Assembly: GCA_030533445.1 (NCBI GenBank)
Contig: CM060075.1
Span: 37,963,719-38,027,718, forward strand
Direction of reading: 5' to 3'
Source of the DNA: Cyprinodon diabolis
Taxonomy: Eukaryota > Chordata > Actinopteri > Cyprinodontiformes > Cyprinodontidae
DNA length: 64,000 nucleotides
A model generated the notes under the pieces. It saw only the letters and a list, made by a program, of their open reading frames with translations, was not told the DNA's origin and ran no database searches. This document shows, in pieces, positions 22,150-32,594 of this stretch (position 1 is the first letter of the stretch; each line of letters begins with the position of its first letter). A program made the position numbers and the translations under genes.

Positions 22150-23168
22150 CAGGCCCATCTGCAGGCACATCCCAGCGCGGAGGAGGATCTGCAGTTCCAG
22201 GCAGAAGTGTAGCAGGGATTCCTGCCAAGACCACTTCATTTTCCTGAATTACAAGGCTTAAAAGGCCCGGACAGGCACAATAATCCTGTTCCGGTGACCT
22301 TCCATTGAGAAAAGGAGATTGCAACCTCTCCTTAAACTCACTGTTATATTGGCACAATACTCCAATTTTCAGTGAGCAACGGACACTCAGGTGGAAACCT
22401 GAGGTTTACAACCGAGGAGGAACACGTGAAGGATCAGGCTACAAGATCATCATTAACTTATCTTCTCTTTATTGCGTGTTTTCGTTTTTTGCGAGCTCTT
22501 AAAGAACATTCGTTTCTTTTTTGCGCGTATTTTTGGATCGTTTCCTGACGAAGAATTCATATTCATTTTTGGAGGACTATCGAAGGAGCATAGAGACGAA
22601 CTCTAAGTTCTTATTATTGAATTGTGAAAAAAAAAAAAACAAAAAAGGGTTTTTTGTAATTTTTATGTGTTTATGATGTATTTTCTTTTTTTGATGTTAT
22701 TGTTTTGTATTGACAAATTGTGATTTTTGTGGCGAGTATTGTCTTTTAAGTCTGCAGAGCATTTTTTAGTAATTTCGAGATATCTTACTCTGGTTTTCTA
22801 ATTTTATACTTGGGCTGATATTTCTATTGTGTTTTTTCTTCTATTGACATAACTGAGTTGTATGATTTTTTTATGTTTGATAAGTGAAATGTATTTTCAG
22901 TTGTAGTTTTTACTGGTTAAAATTTTGTGGTTCATCAGGTGAGTATTAAATTGTTGGATAGCCCAAGATACATTTGATAAGTTCAGATAATGGAGTTCAG
23001 CTTCAGACACATGACCTGGCCGTGGAGCTAGGAGGTTCTGTTTAAAACAGGGGCTGTTATAGAATTAGGCTAATGTTTTAGTTTTTTTTAATATACTAAA
23101 TGGTTTTTTGGTTCCTCTATTAGAAGGCTTAATCAATTTATTTGTGAGGTCTGTGTGTCTCAGACCTC
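22150..23168 (+). other. Provirus region after integrase, no env recognised
   Basis: AT-rich sequence with only short open frames. No surface or transmembrane envelope motif (CX6CC, fusion peptide, membrane anchor) was seen where env should lie. Confidence 0.45.
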
Positions 23169-23179
23169 AAAAGAGGGAC

Positions 23180-23892
23180 TGTTAAAGAAAAATGATTATT
23201 TTTAGTTTTTAATACAGTTAATCTTATGGCATGTGTAAAAGGTATATTGAGCACTCTCATTTTGAACATATTGCTTAATTTTGAACAAGTTTGTGAAGAT
23301 AACCTTTCCTTGAACCAAAGGACTGAATTTAAGTTTGTTCCTGAGAATTTATGGCAGGAAAGAGGCCCCCGCATTCCAACAGCTATTTTGTGTTATCTTA
23401 TCGTATGTTTATCTTAGCCAGAAGACCTTAGAATTCCTGGACGCCAGGCTGTAAATTAGGGGAAGCTCTAAGTTTCTCTGAGTGTCCAAGATAGCTCCTG
23501 GTTGGAGGAGCAAAAGCCAGCCTTATTTGAATAAATTAAATACAAGAGGTTAAAGCTTTCTACATAGAAGTAACAAATCAGATTTGCTCTTGCAACTCTC
23601 CAAAGATGTCTTTGTACGTCTTTGCTTTCTTTCCTTCTCTCCATTTATGTCAGGTAATTGAATGTATGTCTCCGTTGTTCTGCAGTTTCTGGTATAAGTT
23701 TGTCCATGGTCTTATTTCTAAGTTTGTGCATTGTCTTATATTGAATTAAACTATGTAATTCTGTGATGTCAACACGCAATGCTGGTTTTCCTTGGGGCCA
23801 CACGCAGCTCGCCGAGATGAACCTGGGAAAGGAAGAGAGAAAGCCAACCTTTTTCCAAAGTTAACTATTTTAGAATATTTTCTTCCTTAACA
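23180..23892 (+). repeat. 3' LTR of the provirus (713 bp)
   Basis: It is the same length as the 5' copy and nearly identical. It is preceded by the purine tract AAAAGAGGGAC at about 23169-23179 and followed by the duplicated CCAT. Confidence 0.92.
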
Positions 23893-24232
23893 CCATCTAA
23901 AGGTCTAAATATTTCCATGTTTTTGTAACTTCTGTTTACTTTTAAACCATTTTTTGCACTGATCTACCAAAGTAAATGTTGTAAGGAAGGGTGTTATAAC
24001 TTTACCCTTCCGCTTCCGCTCTACCCTGTAACTCAGTAGTTCAGCTGATTGATCATTTCCATTCTAAAGTTGCAGACACCATTGCTCCTGTTAAAGTGAA
24101 AATTGTCTCAGGAAAGATGAAATCTCCATGGAGAAATGCTCCAGCAGTGACAGAAGAGAAAAGGGAATGCTCAAGGCCGAACCACTATGAAATCTATAAA
24201 GAGACAGATATAATTTACAGCTAAAGGATCAG
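23893..24232 (+). pseudogene. L2-like LINE fragment (right half)
   Basis: It continues the LINE cut at 15366: the degenerate plus-strand frames run KGLNISMF, then LSTKVN-like, then ADTIAPVKVKIVSGKMKSPW, matching the stretch between endonuclease and reverse transcriptase in L2-like LINEs. It has stops and frameshifts. Confidence 0.6.
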
Positions 24233-24233
24233 T

Positions 24234-24610
24234 ATATTCTCATTATGAGTTCGTACGAAATCGTACGAAAAGTAATGCACCGTAATTTCGTACGTTTTGG
24301 CCTTTTTTTTTTCGTTGTATGCGCATGCGCATCTGACGTAGCATTCAAGAACATAGAATTTAAAAAACAATTAGCCCTAACCCTGACCCTAACCCTAAGA
24401 TATAAAACAGCAAGCAACGTAGTTAGAGACATGAAGAAGTGATTATTGCACTATTTTTCTCAGTTTTACATCTGTCCACGGATCTGCTTTCTTTGTCTGT
24501 CTGCCAGCGCATGCGCAGTGATGTGGTTTTTTGAGGAAAAACGTCCAAAACGTAAGAAATAGTGTGCATAACTTTTCGTACGATTTCATACGAACTGATA
24601 ATGATAATAT
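24234..24610. mobile_element. MITE with about 65-bp terminal inverted repeats
   Basis: 24234-24300 and the reverse complement of 24543-24610 match closely (CAGTTCGTATGAAATCGTAC against GAGTTCGTACGAAATCGTAC). Both halves also carry GCGCATGCGCA. No transposase frame is present. The target duplication was not fixed, so the superfamily is uncertain. Confidence 0.75.
24375..24398. repeat. Short telomere-like repeat inside the MITE
   Basis: Four hexamers in a row: CCCTAA, CCCTGA, CCCTAA, CCCTAA. This is the vertebrate telomere repeat on its C-rich strand with one change. Confidence 0.85.
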
Positions 24611-24611
24611 G

Positions 24612-25808
24612 TTGAAAGGATGCAGGAGAATCTTTCTTCTCTGATTTTATCAACAAAAACATCAACAATTTGAAGTTCTCTGCAAAGCATTGCTTCGCAT
24701 GGCAACTGCCTTCTTCCGATGAAAACAGATCAACTCAAAACGCAGACTCCCAAGCAAGGTAAAAACCCAAACATTGCATGATGTAGGTTTGCTGCAACAG
24801 AAACCTATGGTAGCAGGTCCTCAGACAGTTCAGACAGCGATCTGCTGCAACTTAATTGAGAATTCAACAACCTAACTCAGGTAATCAAAAACAACGTTGG
24901 TCGTACTGAATGGATTTGGAGAGGGAAAATATAAGCAATATTTCTATCATTAAAAACAGCTTAGCATACCTGGGTTTTGTGTGCATTTTATAAACATCAT
25001 GCTCTGTCAAGTCCAATTTGGCTTATTTGATTATTCAGAATTAAGAACCCTTCATGCTCACAATGTCTTGGTCCAGTAGGTTCCCTAGAGTCCGATTAAA
25101 TTGATATTTGACATGATTGTTCACCTCTGGTCACAACCTCTCCAACTTAAGCCTCTGTTGATATGTTCAGGGTTATTTTAGGAGAAAGGAAAATACAAAG
25201 CAGGAATTGTAGCAATAGATTAGTGATTTTTCTTTTAAGATCAAAATTATCTTAATATTCTAAGTAGGTGTGTGCTACAAAAACTAGGAGCTAGATTACG
25301 CTTATATATTATTTTTGATGTAAACAAGCGCAGATCTGGAATAAAGAATTTTTACGTTATTGTACTGAATTTAAGTAAATGAACTGTATATATTTGTATC
25401 GTAATATAGTACGTAAAATTCTGTCAATAATAATGTTGCTTGTGAATATATTCACCTGTGTACGTCTTTGTAAATTAAAGGTTTTTTTCCCCACTGACAT
25501 GGTCGAATATGCAACAGTTTGTCTGTTGTAGCCATCAATAGTCAAAACCTCCAAACATACCAGGCTTTTTATTTTGCTCTAAAGGAGGTCTATGGCTCAT
25601 ATTTTCATCATGTTAAGGAGTTACACTTAAATTAGAATCAGACCACCATCTTCCTGACATGTTTATAACAATATATTTGTACTTTACGTTTTCAAAAATG
25701 ACCAGTAAACAAAAACATATCCCGCATTTTTTGCTGATTGACATATTAAGGAGCTCTTGCACTAAAAGTGAGTGCAATATAACACACGAAACAACACATA
25801 ATAATAAT
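24612..25808. other. AT-rich DNA, no gene seen
   Basis: Only short open frames without recognisable content. It ends at the solo LTR. Confidence 0.4.
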
Positions 25809-25844
25809 AATTGTGTTGGGATCTGGAGGCTTGTATACCTTTCT

Positions 25845-25858
25845 CCACCAGAGGGCGC
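25845..25858 (+). promoter_or_regulatory. CTCF-like motif in the solo LTR
   Basis: CCACCAGAGGGCGC fits the vertebrate CTCF core consensus very well. It lies about 30 bases into the LTR. Binding is not shown. Confidence 0.5.
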
Positions 25859-26056
25859 CTGAGATCTTCCTCCTGAAGGCCTGAGCTGACTTCTACACAC
25901 CTGTTTCCCATCTGCTCATCATGAGGCCTTCTTAAGGAGGAGGAGGCTGACACTTCCCTGCCAGAGTGTTTGCCAGTAATGGTACCAACAAAACCTGAGC
26001 CAGCTTCTCTGATCTGTTTCTCTGATTTTGTGAACTAGTCTGACCCTGTGTTCCTC

Positions 26057-26612
26057 TAGCCTGACATAGTCCTACTCAATTCTAGTCAGAATATGAGTCT
26101 GATACTGCTCCATAGAGCTGTGATTATGGGGCGTGTTTCGAACGAACCAGGAAAAAAAATGCCTCTGCACTCAATTGGATAGACCTACAACCAATAAGAG
26201 CAACGGATTGCGTGGCGTATGTTAAGCGAGGCATAGTTGTTGTCCACAAAAATCAAAGCGTGCAGTTGCACGCCTAGAATAAGAAGATGAGACTTGATCG
26301 CGTTTCTCTGTTCCTCTTTTAAAATTAATTTGCTGTTGATATCTTCTAGAACAGATCTAATAGCAGAATCTACTCACCTAAACTCTCCAGCGGCAGCCAT
26401 TATTGTTGTCACCCAAGTGCGCATTGGTCACGTGGTTGATTACGTTACTGTTGGTCATCTGTCCATCATCGTATAAAGCCCGCCCTGACAATTTGATTGG
26501 ATCGCCTGACAGTGTGCGATAATACTCGCGCTACTATGGAGCAGAGCCAGACCGAACTTCCCCGACCTCAAAATTTGTGGGCGGGACTAAGTTCGGAATG
26601 GCACCCAGGCTA
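26057..26612. mobile_element. hAT-type MITE inside the solo LTR (556 bp)
   Basis: Its ends are TAGCCTG and CAGGCTA. GTGTTCCTC flanks both sides (26048-26056 and 26613-26621), nine bases rather than the usual eight for hAT, which may include one chance match. No transposase frame is present. Confidence 0.75.
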
Positions 26613-26993
26613 GTGTTCCTCTGCCTCTCAGATCCTGACTTATCTGGATATCAGTCATCCTGGAGAAAACAATCGCTGCCTGGAACCTGCCTGTCTGCCC
26701 TCCGCCTCAGCCTGCCGACCAGCCTCTGGACCCACAAGGTTCCCCCCCCTGCCGATCAGAATACCCTCTGAGCAGGTAATAATCCAAGCCGCTGTTAAAC
26801 TGCAATTTTCCTGGATCCACTCTAACCGATCTGTCCTCCTCTAGTTGCTTCCGTCCCTTGACCAGCCTGACGAGTCAAGACCCCGTTCACATTTCCTCTG
26901 TAAACTTTGTAAATAAACCTTTTACCTTTTTCCTGTCTCCTGAGAGTGTTTCTGCATGTGGGTTAGACGCTTAGACCCCAACATGACAAATTG

Positions 26994-27867
26994 GACTTTA
27001 TTAATATGGAGAAATGTACCTCTGCATTTTAACCTTCCCCTTAGCGAGCAGTGGGTTACCACTGTGCGCCACATGGTGAGCAGTGTAGGGTTAAGGGTTT
27101 AGCTCAGGGGCTGAGAGTTATCAGCACTTTATCCTGGATTGGTAGGCCTACTCTGCCTTAAGCCACTCAGATTGAGATTTTATTGTTTTCTCTGATTTTA
27201 ATTTATTGTCCATAACAGACTGTTATAGATAGTAACATAAGCATGCTTATGTTACTATCTATGTATTGTTGTCACTGAATACTTTATTACACAAAAAGTA
27301 GTGGAATAAAAAAAGCGTTCTGTCTGCCCATGTCAAATTGTTTAGTGCAGTGGGTTGCTGCACTCATTCATGACTCAACCTGCGTCCCACTTTACTGAAT
27401 TTACTTCACGCCTTGCAGTCTTCACATTTTAAATGAATGAAAACGTACATGTTTAAATAACATCTTATATTGAAAAGAAGAGGTCAGGATTTTCAAAACA
27501 GGCTATTTGTACAGTAGCTGCTTTTGTAGAGTTTTCAAGTACACTTATCTGTAGGCCTTTTTTTATTGAATTGGCAATTTACCTTTACTTTCTAAATTTA
27601 AAGGCAAATATCTAAACATAAATGGCACTAATGTTTGCAGGATTAGAACAGTATGTTATCTATCCTATTGGCTTTAAGAAGAAAGCTTTGAAGAAGTTGG
27701 GGCAGACCCTGGCAGCATTTGTTTCAAGCTATCATGGGACTTCTAAAACAGAAAACTCTGTCTTTCCCTGACGACAGATGCAGAAGCGGAAGTGATGCTG
27801 GACCTTGCAATCCCGCCATCCCAATTTTGCCAGCAGGCAAAGGCAGATGCACGGTGCTACCCAACAC
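26994..27867. other. Intergenic DNA with a SINE-like repeat at about 27020-27130
   Basis: AGCAGTGGGTTACCACTGTG and GTGAGCAGTGTAGGGTTAAG resemble the block at 44940-45080, so this is a dispersed repeat. The rest shows no gene. Confidence 0.45.
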
Positions 27868-28382
27868 CAGAGGTGAAAAGTAACGAAATACATTTTCTGA
27901 AGTTACTGTATTGAGTAGGTTTTTTGTGTATTTTGTATTTTTCAAGTAGTTTTCAAAATCGGTAATTTAAATTTTACTTGATTACGTTTTGAGTGAAGTA
28001 TTTCGTTACATTACAAATCCCATCCGTTACTGAGTAAAAAAAAAACGTTGGAGAACCGAAAGGAAAACAAAAAAATCGGGCCCGGAAGCACTACAGTGAG
28101 TGACGTGATCAGCATGTAGATCTAGGCTACCAGGCGCCACGTCTTTCTGTAGGAGATTGGGAACGAGATGGAGGTGGATCAGGAGAGCGGCGACGGTTCA
28201 GAGAACGTTTCACTAGAAATGCTAGCTGAAACATTAAATTCTGCTGCCCAAAACAACGAAAATCCTTGGCCACATTTGAAAGACTGCTTTTCATTTGAAT
28301 TCAAGAGGGTCAACTGTATCATCATGCAATGCCAGATGTGTCTGCCAAAGGTGATTGAACTGGCAGCATTCAATAACTTCAC
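27868..28382 (+). mobile_element. hAT transposon 5' end with transposase exon 1
   Basis: CAGAGGTGAAAAGTAACG at 27868 is a typical hAT terminus. About 300 bases later comes an open exon with a BED-type zinc finger. The transposon is interrupted at 28382 by element C and resumes at 33911. Its 3' terminus was not found in the window. Confidence 0.65.
28168..28382 (+). pseudogene. hAT transposase exon 1, BED zinc finger (5' part)
   Basis: ATG at 28168 opens an acidic N-terminus (MEVDQESGDGSENVS), then [13 protein letters not shown] and the BED-finger cysteines in MQCQMCLPK. The frame is cut after NNFT by the LTR element. The sequence resumes at 33916 as SNLQKHAL, which supplies the histidine end of the finger, and is followed by GTAAGT at 33941, a good splice donor. 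Later transposase exons with the catalytic core were not seen next to it. It was probably a usable exon before the insertion. A domesticated ZBED-type host gene is the alternative, but the hAT terminus just upstream argues for a transposon. Confidence 0.65.
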
Positions 28383-29079
28383 TGTTGGGAGCTGGAGAAA
28401 TTCCACCTTTCTCCAGCAGAGTCCGCCGTGGATCCTCTGAGGGAGCCTCCTGCACAGCTGCAGCTCGTCAAGATCATCAGAGGATCCACTACTTAAGCTG
28501 TCTTCAGACCTTGCCTCAACGCCGCAGTGTTGTTCCAGTTGGTCAGCGCTTAAGCCTAGATCCTCAGAGTAATTCTATGACTTTTGAATCCAGCTTGGAT
28601 TCTAACCCCTGTGTCTGTTTTCCAGGAAACCTGTGCCTCCTCTGTGAAAGCTCTGGAAGAGCTAACCTGCCGAGCCGACCCTCTGAGCCAAACCTGAAGA
28701 TTCACAGAGAACCTCCAAGCAGCTCTGGACTAGAGCTGGGAATCCCAAAGCCAAGGTCTGTTCAAATTAGACGTGAGACGCTGAAGCAGCTAACGGACTC
28801 TGCTGATGAACTCTTCTCCAGAACCAACAGTGACTCTCCCAAAGCAAACCTCAAGAACCCTCAAGGTACAATCAGTAAACATCTGGAAGTCAAACCTCTG
28901 TTGGCTACGCTAACTGAACTGTCTCTCACGCAGACTCCAGTGAACCTGAACCCAGGCCCCGAACCAGAACCCGTACATTCAGTGTGCTTGTGCATCAATA
29001 AAACTGTTAAACTTTTATTCTTGTGTCCGTCTGTGGTGTTCTCCATTCTTGGGTCGCTTCCAGTGAACCCATCATGACA
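28383..29079 (+). repeat. 5' LTR of element C (697 bp)
   Basis: TGTTGGGAGCTGG to CATGACA. The gag ATG at 29074 lies inside its last bases. TACTTAAG near 28490 stands where LTR D has its TATA box. Confidence 0.93.
28521..28531 (+). promoter_or_regulatory. Self-primer sequence in LTR C
   Basis: GCCGCAGTGTT is the exact reverse complement of AACACTGCGGC at 29081-29091. The complementarity is exactly 11 bases; the neighbouring bases do not pair. In the 3' LTR the copy carries one change (GCCACAGTGTT). Confidence 0.7.
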
Positions 29080-30120
29080 GAACACTGCGGCCAAACTCAA
29101 GGCCCAGCAGATCACTACATCCGTCGTCTAGAGGAACAGGCTGCCCAAATTCATGGACACGGCCTGGCTCTACGTGAGTTAAACACCCACATTGAAAGAC
29201 AGAATCAAGCCATTCAGGGCTATGCTAACTACGTGAGCAGCGCTAATGCTGCGTCGGTTCAACAACCGTTTCCGGGTCCTGTCCCTCCGCCGAGGTCACC
29301 AGCAGTGACGTCATCAGAGTTCCGTCCTAGTCTCCCAGAAAAATTTTCTGGCAACATGAAAGATTGCAAGGGATTTTTATTTCAATGTCGGTTAATTTTT
29401 CAGAACTCCCCTGGCTGTTTTTCCACGGATCTCAAGAAGATAACGTTCATTCTCTCTCAGTTAACAGGAAGAGCCTTGGAATGGGCTCAGGCAAGATTTG
29501 CTGCTGACGACAGTCTAAACTGCTACTACTCTGACTTCATTTCAGAATTTACCCAGGTTTTCAACCAAGAAACTGACCAAACAATTGATTCGAGAGCTCT
29601 TTTCTCTCTTAAACAGGGAAACTCTTCGGTGGCTGAATTCTCGATTAACTTCCGGGTTAAAGCGGCAGCTTCCGGATGGAACCAAAGTGCCTTGAAAGGA
29701 GCCTTTTTTATGGCATTAAACGAGTACATTAAAGATGAGCTCGCAACCCTCGACGAACCTGCTACCCTCGAGGAGTTAATTCGCCTCTCCATCAGATTAG
29801 ATAATAGAATACGAGCCAGAAACAGTTCTAGGAAGCAGAGTACACTTTATTCTGCCTCACATAACTTGACTGTTTGTTCTCCCTCTATAGAGCAGCTGCC
29901 CGTACAGAGGTCTAAGCCCCAGTCTCTACCGTTGCCCGTTCAAGCCTCTCATTCGGGCGAAGGAAATGTAGAACCCATGCAGGTGGGACACACCAGGCTC
30001 ACTCCAGAGGAGAGACAAAGGCGTTTGTTAAGCAAGCTATGTATCTACTGTGGTGAGAGTGGTCACTTCATTGCTGCCTGCCCGGCTAAGTCAAAAGCCA
30101 GGGCCCGCCAGAGCATCTGA
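29074..30120 (+). CDS. gag: Gag of element C
   Basis: Complete frame of 348 codons from the ATG in the LTR end ([14 protein letters not shown]). It has an N-terminal coil, a Pro-rich linker, capsid motifs ([49 protein letters not shown]) and a zinc knuckle [14 protein letters not shown] near the C-terminus. It ends with TGA, and pol follows in the -1 frame, open from 30090. No canonical slippery heptamer in the right phase was found in the overlap, unlike element A. The start is chosen because elements B and D share MTEHCG. Confidence 0.85.
   Translation: MTEHCGQTQGPADHYIRRLEEQAAQIHGHGLALRELNTHIERQNQAIQGYANYVSSANAASVQQPFPGPVPPPRSPAVTSSEFRPSLPEKFSGNMKDCKGFLFQCRLIFQNSPGCFSTDLKKITFILSQLTGRALEWAQARFAADDSLNCYYSDFISEFTQVFNQETDQTIDSRALFSLKQGNSSVAEFSINFRVKAAASGWNQSALKGAFFMALNEYIKDELATLDEPATLEELIRLSIRLDNRIRARNSSRKQSTLYSASHNLTVCSPSIEQLPVQRSKPQSLPLPVQASHSGEGNVEPMQVGHTRLTPEERQRRLLSKLCIYCGESGHFIAACPAKSKARARQSI
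29081..29091 (+). other. Primer-binding site for self-priming, element C
   Basis: AACACTGCGGC starts two bases after the LTR and pairs with 28521-28531. It overlaps gag codons 3-6. Confidence 0.7.
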
Positions 30121-30164
30121 GGAGTCTGGCGGGCCAAATAAACTCTAAGAAATCTCCTCGACTG

Positions 30165-32594
30165 TTGCTGCCTGCCACACTTTTCTGCGCTAACCAGAGT
30201 CTTTCCTTCTCAGCTTTCATCGACTCAGGCTGTGAATGTAACCTAATCGATTCTAACCTCGTCCAGCAACTCCAAATCGAAACTATTCCGCTGACTCAGC
30301 CTCTCAGAGTATCCGCTATTGACGGAAGAAGACTTCATCAAGTTACCCATCAAACTCAGCCCCTCGAGCTACTTCTGTCAGGTAACCACCGAGAAACTAT
30401 CTCATTTTTTGTGTTTCCTTCTGCATGTTCCCCGCTGGTGCTCGGCCTCCAATGGTTGGAGAAGCATAATCCGCACATAAACTGGGCCAAACGTCACCTG
30501 GAATCATGGTCCATCTCATGCCACGAAACATGCCTGCGTTCAGCTGCTCCCTTGGTGGGCTCTCCTAGAGGTGGGGGGGAGATGGACTCTCCTGACCTTT
30601 CTTCAGTTCCTCCTGAGTACCATGATCTCGCCCCTGTCTTTAGTAAGGTCAGTGCGATGTCCCTACCTCCACATAGACCATACGATTGCGCCATTGAACT
30701 GTTACCTGGTGCTCCCTTACCTAGCAGTAGACTGTATAACATCTCCAAGCCCGAACGGGAAACTATGGAGAAGTACATCAACGAATCATTAGCAGCTGGA
30801 ATAATTCGCCCTTCATCTTCTCCATTGGGCGCCGGGTTTTTCTTCGTAGGAAAGAAGGATGGTTCCCTGAGACCCTGTATTGACTATCGAGGTTTGAACC
30901 AGATCACTATTAAAAACAAATACCCACTGCCTCTTCTCGCCTCTGCTTTTGAGCCCGTACAGGGTGCTACTGTTTTTTCTAAACTGGATTTAAGAAACGC
31001 CTATCATCTCCTTAGGATCCGTGAAGGCCACGAGTGGAAAACTGCCTTCAAGACACCCTTGGGCCAATTCGAATACCTGGTTATGCCTTTTGGACTAACC
31101 AACGCTCCAGCCTGCTTCCAGGCCCTTGTTAACGATGTTCTCAGAGACTTTCTCAACGTTTTTGTTTTTGTGTACATTGATGACATTCTCATTTACTCCA
31201 AGGACCTCGACGAACATAAAAGACATGTCCGTCTTGTTTTACAGAGACTGCTGGAGAACAAGCTGTTCGTGAAAGCCGAGAAGTGCGAATTTCATCAACC
31301 TTCAGTCACCTTTTTGGGGTTTGTGCTCGAGGGCGGCCAGGTTAAACCATCTGAGGACAAGATCAAGGCAGTTTTAGACTGGCCTGTTACTGAAAACCGC
31401 AAACAACTTCAAAGGTTTTTGGGTTTCGCTAACTTCTATCGTCGGTTTATCAGAAACTACAGCCAGACCGCCCTTCCTTTAACTTCTTTGACATCTATCA
31501 AACGCAGCTTTCAGTGGACTCCCGAGGCTCAAGCAGCATTTGATAAATTAAAGTCATTGTTTTCCAGAGCTCCAGTCCTCATGCAACCTGATCCTTCCAA
31601 ACAATTTATTCTAGAGGTGGATGCTTCAGATTCCGGTGTTGGAGCAGTCCTTTCCCAGAGACTAGACTCAGATCAGAAAATACACCCCTGTGCTTTCTTC
31701 TCACGTAGGCTTTCCAGCGCTGAGCAAAATTATGATGTGGGTGACCGAGAACTCCTGGCCATTAAACTGGCACTGGAGGAGTGGAGGCATTGGCTGGAGG
31801 GAGCTGAGCACCCGGTTCTTGTATGGACAGACCACAAGAACCTGGCTTACATCCAGTCTACAAAGCAAGCTAACCCTCGTCAATTCAGGTGGTCAATCTT
31901 CTTTTCTCGGTTTAACTTAATCATCTCCTACAGACCCGGATCCAAGAACGTGAAGCCCGATTCTTTCTCTCGTCTCTACTCCGTCGATCATCCCGAGACA
32001 CCTGAACCAATCCTTCCGGCTTCATGTACAGTTGGAGTGGTCAACTGGGAGATAACTGACCTCATTAACTCAGCCCTGGCCACTGAACCCGATCCAGGTA
32101 ACGGCCCGTCAAATCGATCTTATGTTCCATCTTCTGTCAGGTCCCGTCTTATCCAGTGGATGCATGCCGCCAAATTCTCCGCTCATCCTGGAGTCAGCCG
32201 AACAGTAGCCCTCATCTCCAGACGCTTCTGGTGGCCCACTCTCCACAAGGACGTGAGGGAGTATGTGTTGGCTTGCCCCACATGTGCCCGTAACAAAGCC
32301 TCACACCAACCTCCTTCTGGCCTGCTTCAACCACTTCCTGTTCCCTCGCGTCCCTGGTCCCATATCGCCATCGATTTCGTCACCGGCCTTCCTATCTCTC
32401 GAGGTATGTCCACCATATTCAACCACCTCTTTTTCCCGCAGACGAGAGAGAGATTTCGGTGCAGTCCGTCAACCACCACATCCGCCGTTGCCAAAGGATC
32501 TGGAGGGAAACCATTGCCACTCTCAACCAGTCATCGGAAGCAACCAAGCGCTTCGCCGACGCCCGGAGACGTCCCGCCCCCGAGTATGCCGTAG
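30165..32594 (+). pseudogene. pol: Pol of element C, integrase core deleted
   Basis: The frame has protease DSG (Asp20), reverse transcriptase with YIDD at about 337-340, RNase H ([21 protein letters not shown]), integrase zinc-binding region (CPTCARNK) and the first catalytic Asp (about 737, [10 protein letters not shown]). At about 32420, just after GMSTIF, it jumps to sequence that in element D lies about 133 codons later, and the frame shifts. The second Asp and the Glu of the integrase are therefore missing. The last residues of this frame are out-of-frame. RT and RNase H look intact. Confidence 0.85.

Larger units (their letters stand above)
15367..23892 (+). mobile_element. Gammaretrovirus-like provirus, non-autonomous (8.5 kb)
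   Basis: It has two 713-bp LTRs (TGTTAAAG to CTTAACA) that differ at only a few positions, a 4-bp target duplication CCAT (15363-15366, 23893-23896), a tRNA-Pro-like primer site after the 5' LTR, a splice donor-like site in the leader, and a purine tract before the 3' LTR. The interior of about 7.1 kb is AT-rich and lacks recognisable gag, protease, RT or env. Only a broken integrase C-terminus is identifiable. It must have been copied by proteins from another element. The 4-bp duplication and the Pro primer are typical of gammaretrovirus-like elements. Confidence 0.85.
25814..26988 (+). mobile_element. Solo LTR of a sushi-type element, with MITE insertion
   Basis: It starts TGTTGGGATCTGGAGG, like LTRs C and D, and ends CATGACA. 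It is flanked by the perfect duplication AATTG at 25809-25813 and 26989-26993. Without the nested MITE and its duplication it is about 610 bp. No internal gag or pol remains, so it arose by LTR-LTR recombination. Confidence 0.9.

Noticed and set aside
22305..22502. Start of a retroviral env frame after integrase
   Set aside because: Only 65 codons, with no leader peptide, cysteine pattern or membrane anchor.
24375..24398. Chromosome end or true interstitial telomere
   Set aside because: Only four hexamers, inside a MITE and far from the window edge.
28168..28440. Complete small gene of 90 codons
   Set aside because: Its last codons come from the inserted LTR. The real exon continues after the element.
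28355..29077. 240-codon plus-strand frame in the LTR of element C, also at 33186-33908
   Set aside because: It lies entirely in LTR sequence apart from the first codons, and has no recognised domain. The repetition is only because the LTR is repeated.
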